A DNA stretch of 29,471 nt from an uncultured bacterium (lineage in GTDB: Bacteria > Actinomycetota > Coriobacteriia > Coriobacteriales > Coriobacteriaceae): NCBI GenBank assembly GCA_958349055.1, contig CATWBO010000031.1, forward strand, positions 1 to 29,471, in the 5' to 3' direction. Made by a program: the position numbers and the translations under genes. The notes under the pieces were generated by a model, which saw nothing but the letters and a program-made list of their open reading frames with translations, was not told where the DNA came from and searched no databases. Every line of letters starts with the position of its first letter. Within the stretch, counting starts at the first letter, position 1. Positions 27,349-29,471 of this stretch are shown here, one piece after another.

Positions 27349-29471
27349 ATGCCTAAAACGCTTTTAGTATTTCCCCCAGGATGGAGTCCAGTGGGGCCGT
27401 ATCTTGCCTTGCCTGTTTTGAAGTCATATCTTCAAGAGGTTGAACAATACAAAGTTGACATTGTTGACTTAAACGTGGAATTTTACGATGACCTCCTATC
27501 TTTTAGACATGTCGAAGAGTGCTGTAAAAGGTATCGGGAATCAAAGGATTCGTTTAGTTCGAATGTTCAATTAACAATCGAGTTGATACAAAAGTCAGCA
27601 CTTAATGTTGACGAGGCAAAAGATATTTTCAGATCGAAGAGATACTTTAATCTAAAAGAAAGACAATATGCTGAAAACATTTTTAGAAATGCACTCTATA
27701 TCATAAATCACGTCTCGTATGGAGTTAAATACACGTTCAACTCCATAGATCTGCCCTATGATTATTATTCGACACCAGAAATAATGAAATCGCTTGCGGA
27801 TACCTTGCATAATCCGTTTATTTCCTTCTATGAAACTGCCTTTCTTAAGCGTATTCAGAGGGAAAAAATCGAGTTTATTGGGATTTCGGTGAGCGGCTGT
27901 TTCCAATTGATTTCTGCAGTTACGTTAGCGAAACTGATTAAAGAAGAATGTCCATCTGTTAAACACGTCTCATTGGGCGGCAATTACATTACTCGTTTAG
28001 CAGATGACTGCATGAAAGAATGGCATCCCTTTTTTGAATACATTGATTCGATAATGATGTATGACGGCGAAGAGCCGCTTGCACGTCTTCTTGAGGCTCT
28101 TGACTCTGGTGATGACAATCTCGACTGTGTTCCAAACCTTTGCCATGCTAAAGGTGGAAAGATATATAAAAACCATCGGATTGAGCAAACATTTATCAAC
28201 GATACAGTTCCCGATTTCGATGGCTTCGCCCTTTCTAAATACTTCATGCCTGAGTTAATATTGCCGGTTTATTCCTCTAGGCAGTGTTTTAATCATTGCG
28301 CCTTCTGCACCATTCCCGGTGCTACCGGTGGTTGTTACCGAAAGATGCCTATATCGAGAGTATTTGAAATAATGTGTCGGTTAAATGAAAAATACGGCAC
28401 GAGAGTTTTCTCTTTTGTGGATGAAACATTCGAAGGCAAAAGAATGGAGCAACTCGCGGATGAAATAAACGCATCGGGAAAAACGTTTTTCTGGCATGGA
28501 GAAACGAGGTTCTCTCCAACCCTAAGTACAGACGTTTTCAACAAGATATACCAAAGTGGATGTAGGCAGATTCAGTTTGGCCTCGAGTCATACAACCAAA
28601 GAGTTCTTGATCTAATGAAGAAGAACACGAGAGTTGATTGGATTGATCGCAATATCCATGATTGTCTCAATGCGGGTATTCCTGTTCATCTATTCTTTAT
28701 GATTGGCTTTCCGACCGAAACTAAAGAAGAGGCTCTGAACACCTTAGCTTATACAGAGAATGTTTTGAATTATTCAAAACAGGTATGTGGTGTTCCATAT
28801 TCCACGAGAGGATTTACGAATTTTGGTCTCGTTATGGGGTCGGATGTTTGGAATCATCCCGATAAGTATGGTGTCTCTGTAATGCCGAAGTCCCAATATG
28901 AGGATTTGCGCCTCGAAGTGGATTATGTTTCAGGCACTGGTTTAACTTTAAATGAAGCAAAATCCTTATCTGATGAGCATCATATTGATTTTTATATGCA
29001 AGAGGTCATAAACGGTAGCGACACAATTGACTTGCCCCAGCGGCTTCATATTTCAGAGGTGACCTGGATCCTAGATTCTATTCACGCTGTCAGGTATAAG
29101 GGACATTTGACCAAAGTAAAGCGACGGCTAACTAGTCTAAATCCAGCTGATCGAATCTGGCTGGATTCCAAGACCTCTGTCGTGCTCGTTGAGCCATTTG
29201 CCTACTTCTATAATTCTGAATACCATCATGTCTATGCTGTTTCCCAGTTGGTATACCTTAAGTTGGCCCGTTTATTGGAGGCCGATTGTAGCATTTCTCT
29301 TATCCTTGATCAGGGCGACCTCGAGCTGACAAGGGCGATAGAAGAACTGTTGCATTATGGATTGCTGAATACAAATATCGATGCCGATTATGTAATGCAC
29401 GATAATGGTTTTCAATTGGTTAAAAGTTCGTTTGTGAAAGAAGTCGGACGCTCAAAAGAGGGGTTAAGAGT
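27349..29471 (+). CDS. Cobalamin-binding radical SAM enzyme (B12-rSAM), C-terminus beyond window
   Basis: Open from ATG 27349 to the window end (at least 707 residues, no stop). The N-terminus KTLLVFPPGWSPVGPYLALP begins a B12-binding-like domain that continues to about 265 (IEFIGISVSGCFQ, VKHVSLGGNYITRLADD, MMYDGEEPLARLLEAL). An unusual insert of about 110 residues lies at 60-170. The radical SAM core starts with CFNHCAFC (C313, C317, C320; CxxxCxxC), then FSFVDETFEG, FFWHGETRFS, GCRQIQFGLESYNQRVLDLMKK and HLFFMIGFPTET. The last 150 residues include a short helical region (VSQLVYLKLARLLEAD) reminiscent of PqqD or winged-helix recognition domains. Relatives include methyltransferases and peptide-modifying enzymes of RiPP clusters. 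No DxHxxG-type B12 motif is obvious, so cobalamin use is not certain. Substrate unknown. Confidence 0.85.
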   Translation, partial: MPKTLLVFPPGWSPVGPYLALPVLKSYLQEVEQYKVDIVDLNVEFYDDLLSFRHVEECCKRYRESKDSFSSNVQLTIELIQKSALNVDEAKDIFRSKRYFNLKERQYAENIFRNALYIINHVSYGVKYTFNSIDLPYDYYSTPEIMKSLADTLHNPFISFYETAFLKRIQREKIEFIGISVSGCFQLISAVTLAKLIKEECPSVKHVSLGGNYITRLADDCMKEWHPFFEYIDSIMMYDGEEPLARLLEALDSGDDNLDCVPNLCHAKGGKIYKNHRIEQTFINDTVPDFDGFALSKYFMPELILPVYSSRQCFNHCAFCTIPGATGGCYRKMPISRVFEIMCRLNEKYGTRVFSFVDETFEGKRMEQLADEINASGKTFFWHGETRFSPTLSTDVFNKIYQSGCRQIQFGLESYNQRVLDLMKKNTRVDWIDRNIHDCLNAGIPVHLFFMIGFPTETKEEALNTLAYTENVLNYSKQVCGVPYSTRGFTNFGLVMGSDVWNHPDKYGVSVMPKSQYEDLRLEVDYVSGTGLTLNEAKSLSDEHHIDFYMQEVINGSDTIDLPQRLHISEVTWILDSIHAVRYKGHLTKVKRRLTSLNPADRIWLDSKTSVVLVEPFAYFYNSEYHHVYAVSQLVYLKLARLLEADCSISLILDQGDLELTRAIEELLHYGLLNTNIDADYVMHDNGFQLVKSSFVKEVGRSKEGLR

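Noticed and set aside
1..29471. tRNA/rRNA genes, CRISPR arrays, insertion sequence ends with transposase
   Set aside because: I saw no cloverleaf-like sequence, no evenly spaced repeat arrays and no transposase-like frame; island boundaries near 21240 and 25800 lack a tRNA or clear attachment repeats.

Overview
The window comes from a high-GC, Gram-positive gut bacterium. It most resembles Collinsella or a close relative in the Coriobacteriia. This rests on GC-ending codon use in the core genes, GGAGG-type ribosome binding sites, actinobacterial/Gram-positive-type LexA boxes (CGAAC-N4-GTTCG) and gene content; no 16S gene or database search was available.

Layout. 1-212: 5' part of a Y-family (UmuC/DinB-like) DNA polymerase on the minus strand, behind a near-consensus promoter and two tandem LexA boxes. 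437-961: a half-length relative of iron-containing alcohol dehydrogenases. 1161-4658: glucose-6-phosphate isomerase (pgi) and two HAD-family phosphatases, each with its own terminator. 4809-16197: a GntR/UTRA regulator followed by a ten-gene, same-strand catabolic operon of about 10.4 kb. 16277-17871: tcdA and tatD on the minus strand. 17958-18243: a compact, previously unlisted locus that looks like an SOS-controlled type I toxin-antitoxin module. 18331-19306: an SdpR/SdpI-like regulator-immunity pair. 19491-21170: ettA. 21240-22957: an AT-richer insert with a Tat-exported papain-like cysteine protease and a lipoprotein. 23004-25403: two minus-strand proteins with long low-complexity regions. 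25578-end: a small conserved protein, then an AT-rich cluster (DUF2087 protein, MFS exporter, large cobalamin-binding radical SAM enzyme cut by the window end).

The central operon is the most informative region. It carries recognisable homologues of three fructoselysine enzymes: FrlC-like epimerase, FrlB-like deglycase with a SIS fold, and FrlD-like PfkB kinase, behind a GntR/UTRA regulator of the FrlR type. The established pathway phosphorylates an Amadori compound at C6 and splits it into glucose 6-phosphate plus the amine; pgi, 3 kb upstream, would take glucose 6-phosphate into glycolysis. Fructoselysine use has been reported in a gut Collinsella. This operon differs from the E. coli frl set. 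It has a DcuC/YfcC-type carrier instead of the FrlA permease, a second FrlD paralogue behind an internal terminator, two amidohydrolase-fold proteins with altered metal ligands, a YjbQ/UPF0047 protein, a BtpA/SgcQ TIM barrel and an FGGY sugar kinase. My inference is an extended or different Amadori-type or amino-sugar-conjugate pathway; the substrate cannot be read from sequence.

The second notable item is at 17.96-18.24 kb. A 28-residue hydrophobic ORF with a strong RBS lies behind a promoter overlapped by a LexA box. Opposite its 3' end is a roughly 95-nt RNA gene with a good promoter and a hairpin terminator. The layout resembles TxpA/RatA (antisense to the toxin 3' region) combined with TisB-like SOS control.

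No rRNA, tRNA, CRISPR array or transposase gene was seen.
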